From positions 62,001-126,000 of the forward strand of contig LVAV01000013.1 of NCBI GenBank assembly GCA_001604185.1: 64,000 nt of DNA, given 5' to 3'. How positions within the stretch are numbered: position 1 is the first letter of the stretch; each line of letters begins with the position of its first letter. The translations under genes were made by a program, and so were the position numbers. This stretch comes from Clostridiales bacterium Firm_16 (lineage in GTDB: Bacteria; Bacillota; Clostridia; Saccharofermentanales; Saccharofermentanaceae). This document shows, piece by piece, positions 33,612 through 41,975 of this stretch. The notes under the pieces were generated by a model. The model ran no database searches. It was given only the letters and a program-made list of their open reading frames with translations, and was not told the origin of the DNA.

Positions 33612-34072
33612 TCTCTACCAAAGGAAGATACGCCATCCGCGTGATGCTGGATCTGGCTGAGCACGATAACGGAAATTATGTACCACTTAAGGATATTGCC
33701 GAGAGACAGGAGATCTCCAAGAAGTATCTGGAGATCATCGTCAAGGATATGGTAGCCGGCGGACTGGTCGTTGGCGCCAGCGGTAAAGGTGGCGGATATC
33801 GTCTGTGCAAGAAGCCGGAACAGTATAACATCGGAGAGATCCTCGAGTTAATGGAAGGACCTATGGCCTCTGTCGCCTGCCTTTCTGATAAGAACTTCCA
33901 GTGCACCCGTAAGAAATCCTGTCAGACACTTCCGATGTGGGTCGAGTACGATAAGATGGTGCACGATTTTTTCCATAGCAAACACCTCAGCGACCTGCTG
34001 GAGACTCAGGCTCCTGAACCGAAATCCACCCCGAAAAAGACCGTTTCAAAGAAAAATCAGGAGAAAAAATGA
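33608..34072 (+). CDS. Rrf2-family transcriptional regulator with cluster-type cysteines
   Basis: A 154-residue protein with winged helix 'MISTKGRYAIRVMLDLAEH' and 'DIAERQEISKKYLEIIVKDM', then the wing 'GASGKGGGYRLCKK'. Cys91, Cys99 and Cys105 are at positions close to the [2Fe-2S] ligands of IscR (92, 98, 104), so an iron-sulfur or redox sensor is likely. The C-terminus is Lys/Pro-rich. No isc or suf genes are adjacent. Twin operators and a leader peptide lie upstream. Confidence 0.88.
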   Translation: MISTKGRYAIRVMLDLAEHDNGNYVPLKDIAERQEISKKYLEIIVKDMVAGGLVVGASGKGGGYRLCKKPEQYNIGEILELMEGPMASVACLSDKNFQCTRKKSCQTLPMWVEYDKMVHDFFHSKHLSDLLETQAPEPKSTPKKTVSKKNQEKK

Positions 34073-34221
34073 CCCAAAACTAGAAATTTGTTGAAAAAAC
34101 ACAAAAAAATATCGAATTTTCATAAAAACTCTTGCATAAATTCCAAAAAAGAGTGTTAAGATGGATTTAGAGGTTGAAATGTAACAGTGTTACTGCGTGG
34201 TAAATTTCACAGGAGGGTATC

Positions 34222-34458
34222 ATGAAAAATCGGTTCAGAAGTGCTTTGGCATGCTTTTTACTTTCGTTTTTCGCCTACTTCCGGTATCTCTTGGCCGCCG
34301 CTGTCGCCTTGATCATCGGAAGTTTTTTCTTTCACCCTCTGATCTATGCCGGACTTCTTGCTCTGGCTCTGGACGTTTTCTTCTCCATCGCCATCACGGT
34401 ACATGTCACATTTATCGTCCCGGTCTTTAAAGAAGAGTTCCCTTTCCAGAAAGAGTAA
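34222..34458 (+). CDS. small two-helix membrane protein
   Basis: A 78-residue protein with hydrophobic helices at about 8-35 and 40-65 and a short charged C-terminus (FKEEFPFQKE). AGGAGGG is well placed upstream. TTGCAT near 34132 and TTAAGAT near 34156 may be its promoter, and GTAAC-AGT-GTTAC (34181-34193) a small operator. No family recognised. Confidence 0.75.
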   Translation: MKNRFRSALACFLLSFFAYFRYLLAAAVALIIGSFFFHPLIYAGLLALALDVFFSIAITVHVTFIVPVFKEEFPFQKE

Positions 34459-34563
34459 CCGATTTTCCTCATCCGGTTCGAAATTATCAAAGATTCGTAG
34501 TTCAATTCCTTCTCTGCGGGTATATAATAGATACCTAACCTTTACTATGCAGGAGAAATCAAG

Positions 34564-35736
34564 TTGAACAGATTCAGACGAGCCCTCAACAACCGATGGG
34601 GCGCATATACCTTAGCAGCCGTAACAGGTGTGGTGACATACCTGGCATTGACCAACCTTCCCCACGCCCTTTCATGGCTTTCCCGCGCCGTCAATCTGAT
34701 GTCACCGATCATTATCGGTATCGTCATCGCGTACCTGATCGACCTGATCGTCGTTTTCTTCGAGAACAAAGTATTCCGGAAGATCCAGAAACCGAAGATC
34801 CGTTTCTTCCTTTCCGTCTCCGTTTCTCTCCTTCTGGTCCTGATCCTCATCGGTCTGTTCATCTGGATCGTGATGCCGCACGTCATTCAGAGCATCACCC
34901 ATTTCATATCCAATACCCAGAACTATACGGACCTCCTGGACGAGAACCTCGCCAAACTCGACGCCTTCGCCGCCGAATACGATATTCAGTTGAATGCCAC
35001 GAAGTGGACCGAGAACATCCATCAGTGGACCGACAAGTCCATCGCCGACTTTACCACCAACCTTTCGCTGGCCATGAATACCGTCCTCAGTGTCGGTAAT
35101 ATGTTGATCAACGTCTTCGTCGGCATCATCCTCGCCATCTACTTTCTCGCAGGCAAGAAGAAGCTTTATTCCGGAATCAACCGTTTCCGCCACGCGCTTC
35201 TCACCGACGAGCAGTACGTCAAGCACACGGAATTCCTTAAGCGAAGCAGCGCGATCTTCGCCAAGTACATCAGTTATACCATTCTGGAAGCGATCGGTGT
35301 CGGCCTTACCAACGCCCTCTTTATGCTGATCGTAGGACTTCCGAATGTTATGCTCATCTCCGTTATCGTCGGCGTCACCAACATCCTGCCGACCTTCGGA
35401 CCGATGATCGGCGGTGCCATCGGAGCCTTTATCCTTCTTCTGGAAGATCCGATGTTCGCTCTGGCCTTCATTATCTTCACCCTGATCCTGCAGACGATCG
35501 ACGGTTACATCATTAAGCCTCACCTCTTCGGTGACTCCCTCGGTATGCCTTCCTTCGTCTCCCTGATCTCCATCATCGTCGGAGGAAAGCTTTTCGGACC
35601 TATCGGAATCCTCATCTCGATTCCTTTCGCCGCCGTTATCGCGATCCTCTACCGCGAGAGTTTCCTGCCCTGGCTCAACCAGCGCAAGCAGGCACGCACC
35701 CGCAGACTGATACAAAGCAAGGAAGAGAAGCACTGA
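34564..35736 (+). CDS. AI-2E family (TqsA/PerM-like) transporter
   Basis: A 390-residue protein with a TTG start at 34564, supported by AGGAGA. About eight helices; the family hallmark 'VGLTNALFMLIVGLPNVMLISVIVGVTNILPTFGPMIGGAIGA' (shown here only as a block from about 245 to 290) and 'DGYIIKPHLFGDSLGMPSFVSLISIIVGG' are present. Relatives export autoinducer-2 or exchange ions with protons; the substrate cannot be told by sequence. It is followed 27 bases later by a histidine phosphatase gene, likely one operon. TATAAT at 34523-34528 is its probable -10. Confidence 0.88.
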   Translation: MNRFRRALNNRWGAYTLAAVTGVVTYLALTNLPHALSWLSRAVNLMSPIIIGIVIAYLIDLIVVFFENKVFRKIQKPKIRFFLSVSVSLLLVLILIGLFIWIVMPHVIQSITHFISNTQNYTDLLDENLAKLDAFAAEYDIQLNATKWTENIHQWTDKSIADFTTNLSLAMNTVLSVGNMLINVFVGIILAIYFLAGKKKLYSGINRFRHALLTDEQYVKHTEFLKRSSAIFAKYISYTILEAIGVGLTNALFMLIVGLPNVMLISVIVGVTNILPTFGPMIGGAIGAFILLLEDPMFALAFIIFTLILQTIDGYIIKPHLFGDSLGMPSFVSLISIIVGGKLFGPIGILISIPFAAVIAILYRESFLPWLNQRKQARTRRLIQSKEEKH

Positions 35737-35763
35737 TCCACTTCGCCTAAGGAGGGGCCGCCC

Positions 35764-36372
35764 ATGAAGCACATCATCACGATCCAGCACACCCAATCGG
35801 TCCACCACACCAACGGTATGGTCGGTTCCTGGACAGACTGGGACCTGACGGAACTCGGCCGCCAGCAGGCGGACCATATCGGGACCAAGCTTGCCGAAGA
35901 ACTTGCGGGAAAAGAACTGGCTATGTTTTCTTCGGACCTGAAGCGTGCGAAGCAGACCGCAGAAATCGTCGGTCAGCACCTCGGGATCCGGCCCATCCTG
36001 AAACAAGAACTGCGAGAAAGAAATTTAGGAAAGTGCTGCGGCAAATCTGTCCAGTGGTTACGCGAGAATATCGAATCTCCCGAAATCACCGTCGATGACC
36101 GACTGTTCTCGGACGGCGAAAGCCGACGCGATGCATGGACCCGCCTGAAGCCTTGCTTCGACGCGATCATGGAAGATGAACACGAGACGATCCTCGTCGT
36201 GGCCCATGGCGATATCCTCAGTTCTTTTCACGCGATGTTCCTGGGACTCCCCGTCGAAACTTATCACCACGCCGATATCCACGGACTCGCCGGCGGCGTA
36301 TCCCACCTTCTTATCTTTGATAACGGGCATCACTGCATCAAGCGCATCAGCGACATGTCCTACATCGGATAA
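35764..36372 (+). CDS. histidine-phosphatase-family protein with altered RHG motif
   Basis: A 202-residue phosphoglycerate-mutase-like protein. The second half of the active site looks normal ('MFSSDLKRAKQTAEIV', 'RERNLGKCCG', 'VVAHGDILSSF'). The first motif reads QHTQS (residues 8-12) instead of RHGxT/S: His9 is kept, but the phosphate-binding Arg is Gln and the Gly is Thr. Activity may be altered or lost. AAGGAGG lies upstream; probably co-transcribed with the AI-2E-type gene. Confidence 0.8.
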   Translation: MKHIITIQHTQSVHHTNGMVGSWTDWDLTELGRQQADHIGTKLAEELAGKELAMFSSDLKRAKQTAEIVGQHLGIRPILKQELRERNLGKCCGKSVQWLRENIESPEITVDDRLFSDGESRRDAWTRLKPCFDAIMEDEHETILVVAHGDILSSFHAMFLGLPVETYHHADIHGLAGGVSHLLIFDNGHHCIKRISDMSYIG

Positions 36373-36400
36373 CTTGATTCAAGAAAATACTGTATAAAGA

Positions 36401-36428
36401 AAAATGCCGGGAACATTCCCGGCATTTT
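36401..36428. terminator. bidirectional intrinsic terminator
   Basis: AAAATGCCGGGAA and TTCCCGGCATTTT are near-perfect arms with A and T tracts on both sides, serving the convergent phosphatase and 51-aa protein genes. Confidence 0.85.
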
Positions 36429-36452
36429 ATTCTTCATCTTTATCTGTTGTGA

Positions 36453-36608
36453 TCAATCTACAACATTATTCAGACGCTCGTTGAAGCTTCTGAACTGATC
36501 GCCTGTAAACTGGCTGTTAGCAAGCTGAATCTCCAGTTCGATCTTCTTCAGTTCATTGGCATTCTTCAAAGCTTGTAAGATGTCTACCAAAATCTTCTCC
36601 TGATCCAT
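36453..36608 (-). CDS. 51-residue small helical protein
   Basis: ATG at 36608 with AAGGAAGAAGGAC upstream; 51 codons to TGA at 36453, followed by the terminator at 36401-36428. The protein begins MDQEKILVDILQALKNANEL and is amphipathic and charged throughout, with heptad-like Leu/Ile spacing, so a short coiled coil is likely. There is no membrane segment. The minus strand has an extended -10 (TGGTATAAT, 36668-36673). Complete gene architecture supports a real gene; function unknown. Confidence 0.7.
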   Translation of the reverse strand: MDQEKILVDILQALKNANELKKIELEIQLANSQFTGDQFRSFNERLNNVVD

Positions 36609-36800
36609 GTCCTTCTTCCTTTCCTATTTCCCATGTATACATGTAAAAATATGTTTATTTCCTACCTATTATACCACGGTTCATCTGTGATAAACACTTG
36701 CTTGAAGTCAGGGTGACATATCCGTCACTCAAAAAAAGATTAGTTTCCCTATAATACAGGCTGAAGAATTGAGTTTTACATGACAATCAGGAGAAGGACA

Positions 36801-39281
36801 ATGAAGAAAGTAATTCGCAATATTTGTGCATTCGCACTTGCTACAGGTATGCTTCTGCCGGTATCGGCCTGTAGTTCCAAGAACAAGACCGGTGATTCTG
36901 CCACCAAGCAAGAAAGCGAAGTCGAGAGCACTTCCGACAATGAAGACCCCACAGAAGGTACCGTAAAGAAAAACGGTGAAGTTAAGAATCTAAGCAAAAA
37001 TCCATCAAGGATCGTCAAAGAAACTGACCCATACTTCAACGCCAAAGTCGTAGAGATCAAGCCGCATACTCCGGATGGAAAAGAAATCGAGTCTGCGGAA
37101 TTCTGGGACACATGTGTAGTCGGTGATCGTGTTCTGGCAAATATACATTATCAGTTGAAAAAGTCAGCCGCGACCCAGGATGAACTGGATAACCTGGATA
37201 TGTCGGATAATTCACAGTGGGACAGATATCAGGATATCTGGGACGAGCATTCGTATAACAGCCTGCAGCTTTTCGATCTGGACGGCAACAACCTGGCAAC
37301 CATCCCCATGGAAGCAGACTTTAATCTCAATCAGGCCTTCCCCATCGGCAACGACGAGATCCTGGTCGTCACCCAGAAGATGGACTGGAACGACTGTTCC
37401 TCCGTACCCAAGCTGTTTGTCATTTCTACCGCCGGAAAAAAGCTTCGCGACATCAATCTTGATATTCAAGAAACTCTATACTACATGAAAGCCTATCAGG
37501 CCGACAACGGTAATCTGATCATTGCCGGACAGGACCGGTTCTATCTTCTCGACCCACAAGGAAAACTCATCAAGAAAGTCGAGGAAAAGAACCTGAACAG
37601 CTCCATGTACTATTCTGAAGGCAAGCTGTATGCGACGATCAATAAAAACGATCAGACCGATCTATGTTCTTTTCAAGAAGTAGATACTAAAGAAGGGAAA
37701 CTGGTCGGTGACTTGATCAGTATAAGCCAGAAAGATTATATTGCCATGAATGACAACATGGACTGCCTGATCTTCGGCAACAACGGTGTCGAGCAATACA
37801 GCGTCACCAAGGCCTCCAAGAATATGCTGGCTTCCTTGGGAAGCGCAGATATAAACTTCTCCAATGTAGTCGGCGGAAAGATCTTCTCCGAAGACCGGAT
37901 GGTCCTCATCACGAAGGATACCGATGAACAATTAATCCGTGAAGATATTTACTGTGCGAAAGATGGCATCGATAAAGTGTCGATCGTAAAGCTTGATCGT
38001 GCTGCAACGAATCCCTATGCCGGCAAAGAGATATTGAAACTCGGAATATGCGATTCTTCCAGTGATCTGTGTTACGACGAGATCGTCGCATACAATACCG
38101 ATCCGAAAAGTCATGCCCGTATCGAAGTGATCAACTATCCTCTTCGTTTACTGATCGGATATGAAATTTCCGATCAAGTCTATTTCCGAGGTGAAGCCGG
38201 CAAGCTGTTGACGCAGGATATGTATAGTGGTGAAGGTCCGGATATTGTCATCGGATTTTCAGATCTTGCCCAACTCAACAACGGGAATTATATGCTGGAC
38301 ATGAAGCAGTATCTGGAATCAGACTCCACCCTGAACAACGATGACTACTTTATGAATCTCTTCCAGTCTTTCGAAAAAGATGGGAAACTCTTCACCATTC
38401 CGATCACCTACGCTCTTTACGGTTCGGCAGTGAACAGTTTCTACGAAGGCGCCAAGGAGCAATGGACATTCGAGGACCTCAAAACAATGGACGCCAAACT
38501 TATGGGCAACATGAAATCCATGCCGAAGATCTCCTGCAATGAAATCTTGACGTATTGGCTGTATTCCGCAGGTGCAGACTTCATCGATTACGATAACAAG
38601 ACCGTCAACTTCGAATCAGACGAATTCAAAGCTTTTCTCGAAGTCATAAAAACACATGGCGACAACGATCGCAATGCCAAAACTGACGGACTTCAGAGGA
38701 GTCTTATACATATGGGGTATGTTGACGGCAATTATGCATCCTGTAATGTCATCCTGGATGAGCTGCAGGATTATTGTCAGATGATTGAACCGAAGAAGGG
38801 GGGCAAAACTCTGTTCACCGGTTATCCGTCTGAAAAGGGGACAAGCATGTGCGCCAAGGGTGTTCTTGCCATGTCCATCGCAGCAACAGCATCCAACCCG
38901 GAGCTGGCCTGGGAATTCATTCGGTCCTTTCTCAACGAGGATGTTCAGCAGGAACTAAGTTTCACCTCCTACTCTTTCCCGGTCAACAAGAAGGCTTTCT
39001 ACACAAACTGCCAGAAAGAGCTCGAGCTCAGTGAAACCGAGCATAAGAAGTACGAGCACAATCCGTCATCCTTCGACAGTGAACCACGCCTGACCACCCA
39101 GCAGGATATCGATGGTCTTGCAGCTGTTGTTTCGACAGTAGAAAGATCCGCAAGCATCGACAGTGATATCCTGGACGTCTTAGTAAAAGAAGCAGACGCC
39201 TATTTGTATGGTTACACCGCCATCGATAAAGTCTGCGGCATCATCCAGTTAAAAGCTACCGACGTGATCAAAAACAGATAA
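36801..39281 (+). CDS. extracellular solute-binding lipoprotein with beta-propeller-like N-terminal half
   Basis: This 826-residue protein begins with a signal peptide and lipobox (VSAC). The region to about residue 410 has repeating beta-rich segments ('LFDLDGNNLATIP', 'FVISTAGKKLRDIN', 'FYLLDPQGKLIKKV') like a propeller. The remainder resembles family-1 carbohydrate-binding proteins ('GEGPDIVIGFSDLAQL', 'ELAWEFIRSFLNEDVQQ', 'FPVNKKAF'). It binds ligand at the outer membrane face, yet no permease or ATPase is adjacent. ATG 36801 (AGGAGAAGG upstream) is preferred over 36780. Confidence 0.82.
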   Translation: MKKVIRNICAFALATGMLLPVSACSSKNKTGDSATKQESEVESTSDNEDPTEGTVKKNGEVKNLSKNPSRIVKETDPYFNAKVVEIKPHTPDGKEIESAEFWDTCVVGDRVLANIHYQLKKSAATQDELDNLDMSDNSQWDRYQDIWDEHSYNSLQLFDLDGNNLATIPMEADFNLNQAFPIGNDEILVVTQKMDWNDCSSVPKLFVISTAGKKLRDINLDIQETLYYMKAYQADNGNLIIAGQDRFYLLDPQGKLIKKVEEKNLNSSMYYSEGKLYATINKNDQTDLCSFQEVDTKEGKLVGDLISISQKDYIAMNDNMDCLIFGNNGVEQYSVTKASKNMLASLGSADINFSNVVGGKIFSEDRMVLITKDTDEQLIREDIYCAKDGIDKVSIVKLDRAATNPYAGKEILKLGICDSSSDLCYDEIVAYNTDPKSHARIEVINYPLRLLIGYEISDQVYFRGEAGKLLTQDMYSGEGPDIVIGFSDLAQLNNGNYMLDMKQYLESDSTLNNDDYFMNLFQSFEKDGKLFTIPITYALYGSAVNSFYEGAKEQWTFEDLKTMDAKLMGNMKSMPKISCNEILTYWLYSAGADFIDYDNKTVNFESDEFKAFLEVIKTHGDNDRNAKTDGLQRSLIHMGYVDGNYASCNVILDELQDYCQMIEPKKGGKTLFTGYPSEKGTSMCAKGVLAMSIAATASNPELAWEFIRSFLNEDVQQELSFTSYSFPVNKKAFYTNCQKELELSETEHKKYEHNPSSFDSEPRLTTQQDIDGLAAVVSTVERSASIDSDILDVLVKEADAYLYGYTAIDKVCGIIQLKATDVIKNR

Positions 39282-39577
39282 ACGAATGCAACCCTCCTTC
39301 GTGATATACTCATAGTGTATGAAAGTGCTAAAGGGTTGTAAGAAAGTAATCTATAAACTGTGTGGGAAAGCTCGGTCGTCGTGATGATGCTGCAAAAGCA
39401 CTGGAGAATCTGGTCTCCGAAGGTCGTTCCGATTATGTCACGGATATGTATCTGAATTATATCCGCTCACTATCGCCTGACGATAAGGGCAACATATTCC
39501 GCTTTGTCAGAAAGTGAGGACGATCCGTTCTCGATTTCGTTAGTTTCCTTTCCGATTGCTAGATTCTTTCTCGGTCG
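39282..39577. other. intergenic with a gene remnant
   Basis: About 300 bases between the binding-protein gene and the amidohydrolase. Apart from the fragment at 39362-39517 I see no terminator or promoter of quality. Confidence 0.4.
39362..39517 (+). pseudogene. short degenerate ORF (possible gene remnant)
   Basis: A GTG-initiated frame of 51 codons (GKLGRRDDAAKALENL start, FRFVRK end) has normal-looking protein composition but no ribosome site. An ATG-led frame beginning near 39319 in another phase runs into a stop at about 39382. The pattern fits the C-terminal remnant of a frameshifted gene. No family recognised. Confidence 0.35.
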
Positions 39578-40387
39578 CTACTCGGATTCCAGTCCGAACA
39601 TCTTCGCGGCATTATCCCAGAAGATTTTGCGATACTCGTCCTCCGTCAGTCCCATTTTCAGAAGACAATCGATGTCCAGTTGTGGTTTCCACATGGGATA
39701 ATCCGCGCCGAACATCACCCTGTCTACACCCCATTTTTTGATCAATTCTCTTCCTTTTTCAACACCTAAAGCATAGAAGGTGGAAGAAGTATCCACGACG
39801 ATGTTATCAAAGTGGGAAAGCATCCTGACTGCATCATCCCACACACTCCAGCCACCGAAGTGCGCACCGATGAACTTCAGTTTTGGAAATGTACGCAACA
39901 CATTTGCGATCCGATTCGGATTGGAATAATCGAAGCGCTTGTCTCCGGTATGCACCAGCACCGGAAGATCCGCCTCCACACAGAGTGCATAAATGCGCAT
40001 GGCTTTGACGGAGTCAGCCTCGAAGCGCTGGAAATCGGGATGAAGCTTCACACCTTTCAGTCCCAAAGACACCAGTTCACTAATGTCCTGGTCCGGATGT
40101 TCCGAATCCGGGTGAAGCGTTCCCAGCCCCGTGAAAGCACCTCTTGAGAGCTCCACTTCTTTTGCAATAAAGTGGTTAATACTGGATATCTGATGTGGTG
40201 TGGTTGCTACCGAGTGGACTACATAGTGGGAGATTCCTGCTTGACGGCCAACGCAGAGAAGCGTTCCCGTAGTGCCGTCATAAGGATCGAAGGGAAGGTT
40301 CTCATAGAACTGATTTATGCCCTCCACAGCCTTTTGTGCTATTGATTCCGGGTATATATGGCAGTGTGCATCGAATATCCTGTACAT
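39578..40387 (-). CDS. amidohydrolase family 2 (metal-dependent TIM-barrel)
   Basis: A 269-residue enzyme. Metal ligands are seen in DAHCHIYP (residues 6-13), 'LVHTGDKR', 'GAHFGG' and 'GADYPMW', with 'GVKLHPDFQ' as the barrel lysine region. This is the ACMSD/uronate-isomerase-like amidohydrolase_2 group, acting as hydrolase or decarboxylase on small aromatic or lactone substrates; the true substrate is unknown. Downstream of the second radical SAM gene on the same strand with 90 bases between. Confidence 0.87.
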   Translation of the reverse strand: MYRIFDAHCHIYPESIAQKAVEGINQFYENLPFDPYDGTTGTLLCVGRQAGISHYVVHSVATTPHQISSINHFIAKEVELSRGAFTGLGTLHPDSEHPDQDISELVSLGLKGVKLHPDFQRFEADSVKAMRIYALCVEADLPVLVHTGDKRFDYSNPNRIANVLRTFPKLKFIGAHFGGWSVWDDAVRMLSHFDNIVVDTSSTFYALGVEKGRELIKKWGVDRVMFGADYPMWKPQLDIDCLLKMGLTEDEYRKIFWDNAAKMFGLESE

Positions 40388-40477
40388 GACTTATAGATCC
40401 TCACGAAATCTTCTAGATAGTAATACCATCTGCGTAGTATACCAAACATTTTCGATGAATTGAACATTCCCAATGCA

Positions 40478-41227
40478 CTACGGGTGATATTCTTCCAGTA
40501 TCTCCAGAATGTCTTTCTCATATACATTCCCGTTCAGTACATCTCCGTTTTCAGCAAATGAGATCGAACGGATGTCCTCCGGATCATCCTCATACGGATC
40601 CTCGACGCTTTCGTCCAAGTATTCCTTCAGGTACTTCAGGGCATTGCCACTTGGAAAGATCACATTTCCCTTTCCAATCGGAATCGCAAGATCAGCAAAT
40701 CCCGCGAGGATCTCTCTTGTCTTCACATTGTACGGATTGTTATCTTCCCGGCTCACAAGCCATGCGGGAGAAAACTCGGCCGGAATCCCTGATTCAACCA
40801 CGCACTCTGCGAAAAACCTGACAGGTTCCAGCGGAATGGTTTCCTGATGGAAAGCATCGACCGACAGAAGGATCTCATTGACCCCGCTTGCGGCAAGATC
40901 TCGAACGACTTTCCGAATCTTTTCCTTGTCCTTCGAGAAGAATCCGTTGGTGATCAGCTGCCGCTCCTCAATTCCCATCTCCTTCGCCATCAGATGGATC
41001 GCGCACACCACCTCCGGATACAAAAGCGGCTCTCCGCCGAAAGTCATGAGCGAGCGGATCTTGAAATGTTCGCAGATCGTACGGACCGACCGGACGGCCA
41101 CATCCCGATCGATGTGTCCCTTGCAGTTGATGTGATCACCCTCCGAGCAGTGTTTGCAGCGCCCAGTGCAGGCCATGGTGACGATGAATTCGATTCGATC
41201 TGTGTTTCTGAAGTATTCGTGTGACAT
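40478..41227 (-). CDS. radical SAM enzyme without SPASM domain
   Basis: A 249-residue protein. CTGRCKHC (Cys20, 24, 27) is the cluster site, followed by 'SEGDH', then 'LMTFGGEPLLYPEV'. The C-terminus is acidic and lacks the extra cysteines of SPASM proteins. ATG 41227 is preferred over the start nine codons upstream: GGAGGT lies about ten bases before it. The leader contains a terminator and tiny ORFs, indicating attenuation control. Role unknown; could be peptide modification or an activase-like function. Confidence 0.85.
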   Translation of the reverse strand: MSHEYFRNTDRIEFIVTMACTGRCKHCSEGDHINCKGHIDRDVAVRSVRTICEHFKIRSLMTFGGEPLLYPEVVCAIHLMAKEMGIEERQLITNGFFSKDKEKIRKVVRDLAASGVNEILLSVDAFHQETIPLEPVRFFAECVVESGIPAEFSPAWLVSREDNNPYNVKTREILAGFADLAIPIGKGNVIFPSGNALKYLKEYLDESVEDPYEDDPEDIRSISFAENGDVLNGNVYEKDILEILEEYHP

Positions 41228-41254
41228 AAAAATAGAACCTCCTTTCACGAACAC

Positions 41255-41284
41255 AAAAAACTAAACCCCGGCTTTGCCACGGTT
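41255..41284 (-). terminator. attenuator-like terminator in radical SAM leader
   Basis: AACC-G-TGGC / GCCG-G-GGTT hairpin with AAA loop, then TAGTTTTTT on the minus strand, placed about 28 bases before the radical SAM start codon. The hairpin therefore lies inside the gene's own leader. Confidence 0.7.
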
Positions 41285-41295
41285 CGATTTGTCAT

Positions 41296-41349
41296 TCATG
41301 ATGAGATTCTAAGGTTCTTATCATTATTAACCCCGCCATACGGCGTCAT
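41296..41349 (-). CDS. 17-codon leader ORF, MTPYGGVNNDKNLRISS
   Basis: Within the about 160-nt leader of the radical SAM gene. It has no good ribosome site. Its TGA overlaps the ATG of a second tiny frame (MNDKSNRGKAGV) that runs through the terminator hairpin. It could be a regulatory leader peptide or, less likely, a peptide substrate; chance is not excluded. Confidence 0.25.
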   Translation of the reverse strand: MTPYGGVNNDKNLRISS

Positions 41350-41391
41350 GGAAGCAGGACGCGAATAACTAATTACCCTGCTACAATTGTT

Positions 41392-41421
41392 ATTATATCC
41401 TCGCAGATCCTCATAATGCAA
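41392..41421 (-). promoter_or_regulatory. promoter of the radical SAM leader
   Basis: TTGCAT (41416-41421), 18-base spacer, TATAAT (41392-41397) on the minus strand. Confidence 0.65.
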
Positions 41422-41512
41422 GCCTTGCTTTTATACTGCTCGTTGAAATGTAAGAAGAAAGCATATGTTAGAATAATGACGGAAACCATGACGCCTGATC
41501 GGAGGACTGAAC

Positions 41513-41926
41513 ATGACTATTGAAAACGTAGTACAGGTAGATGAAAAGATCGGAAAGATCCTCGACCTCGAGTTCGAGAATTACGCAGCGAAAAACAACA
41601 TTGATTGTAATTACGAACAATTCGCTTTTCTTGCGAAGGAAGGTGAAGAAGTTCTGGGTGTGATCACCGGAAATGCCTACTACAAAGAGGTTCATGTCCA
41701 GGACCTGATCATCGTCGAGAAATACAGAAAGCAGCATATCGGAATGAAACTTCTTGCGAAGGCAGAAGAATATGCCCGGGAGAAAGGCGTTGTGAATATC
41801 AACCTCTCCACCTATGCTTTTCAAGCACCGGAATTCTATAAGAAATACGGGTTTCAGGTCGAGTTCATAAGAGAGAATAAGGAGGAGCCGAAACTCAACA
41901 AGCTCTTTCTGGTGAAGTACTTGTGA
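41513..41926 (+). CDS. GNAT-family N-acetyltransferase
   Basis: A 137-residue protein with the acetyl-CoA loop 'VEKYRKQHIGMKLLAKAEEYAREKG' in variant form (R/Q-x-x-G-x-K/A) and 'APEFYKKYGFQVEF' at the typical C-terminal beta-strand. The acceptor substrate is unknown. It is the first gene of the more A+T-rich accessory stretch. Confidence 0.85.
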   Translation: MTIENVVQVDEKIGKILDLEFENYAAKNNIDCNYEQFAFLAKEGEEVLGVITGNAYYKEVHVQDLIIVEKYRKQHIGMKLLAKAEEYAREKGVVNINLSTYAFQAPEFYKKYGFQVEFIRENKEEPKLNKLFLVKYL

Positions 41927-41975
41927 ACTGCCATAAAAGGATACAACCATCTTTGACGGTAATGCTGGTTAGAAA

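Noticed and set aside
34702-36006. 434-codon minus-strand frame
   Set aside because: Antisense to the AI-2E transporter and phosphatase genes, extremely charged, no ribosome site or family.
41228-41400. T-box or SAM riboswitch for the second radical SAM gene
   Set aside because: The leader has a terminator but no T-box GUGGNACC core with specifier domain and no SAM-I or SAM-II conserved blocks. It was left as an unclassified attenuator.
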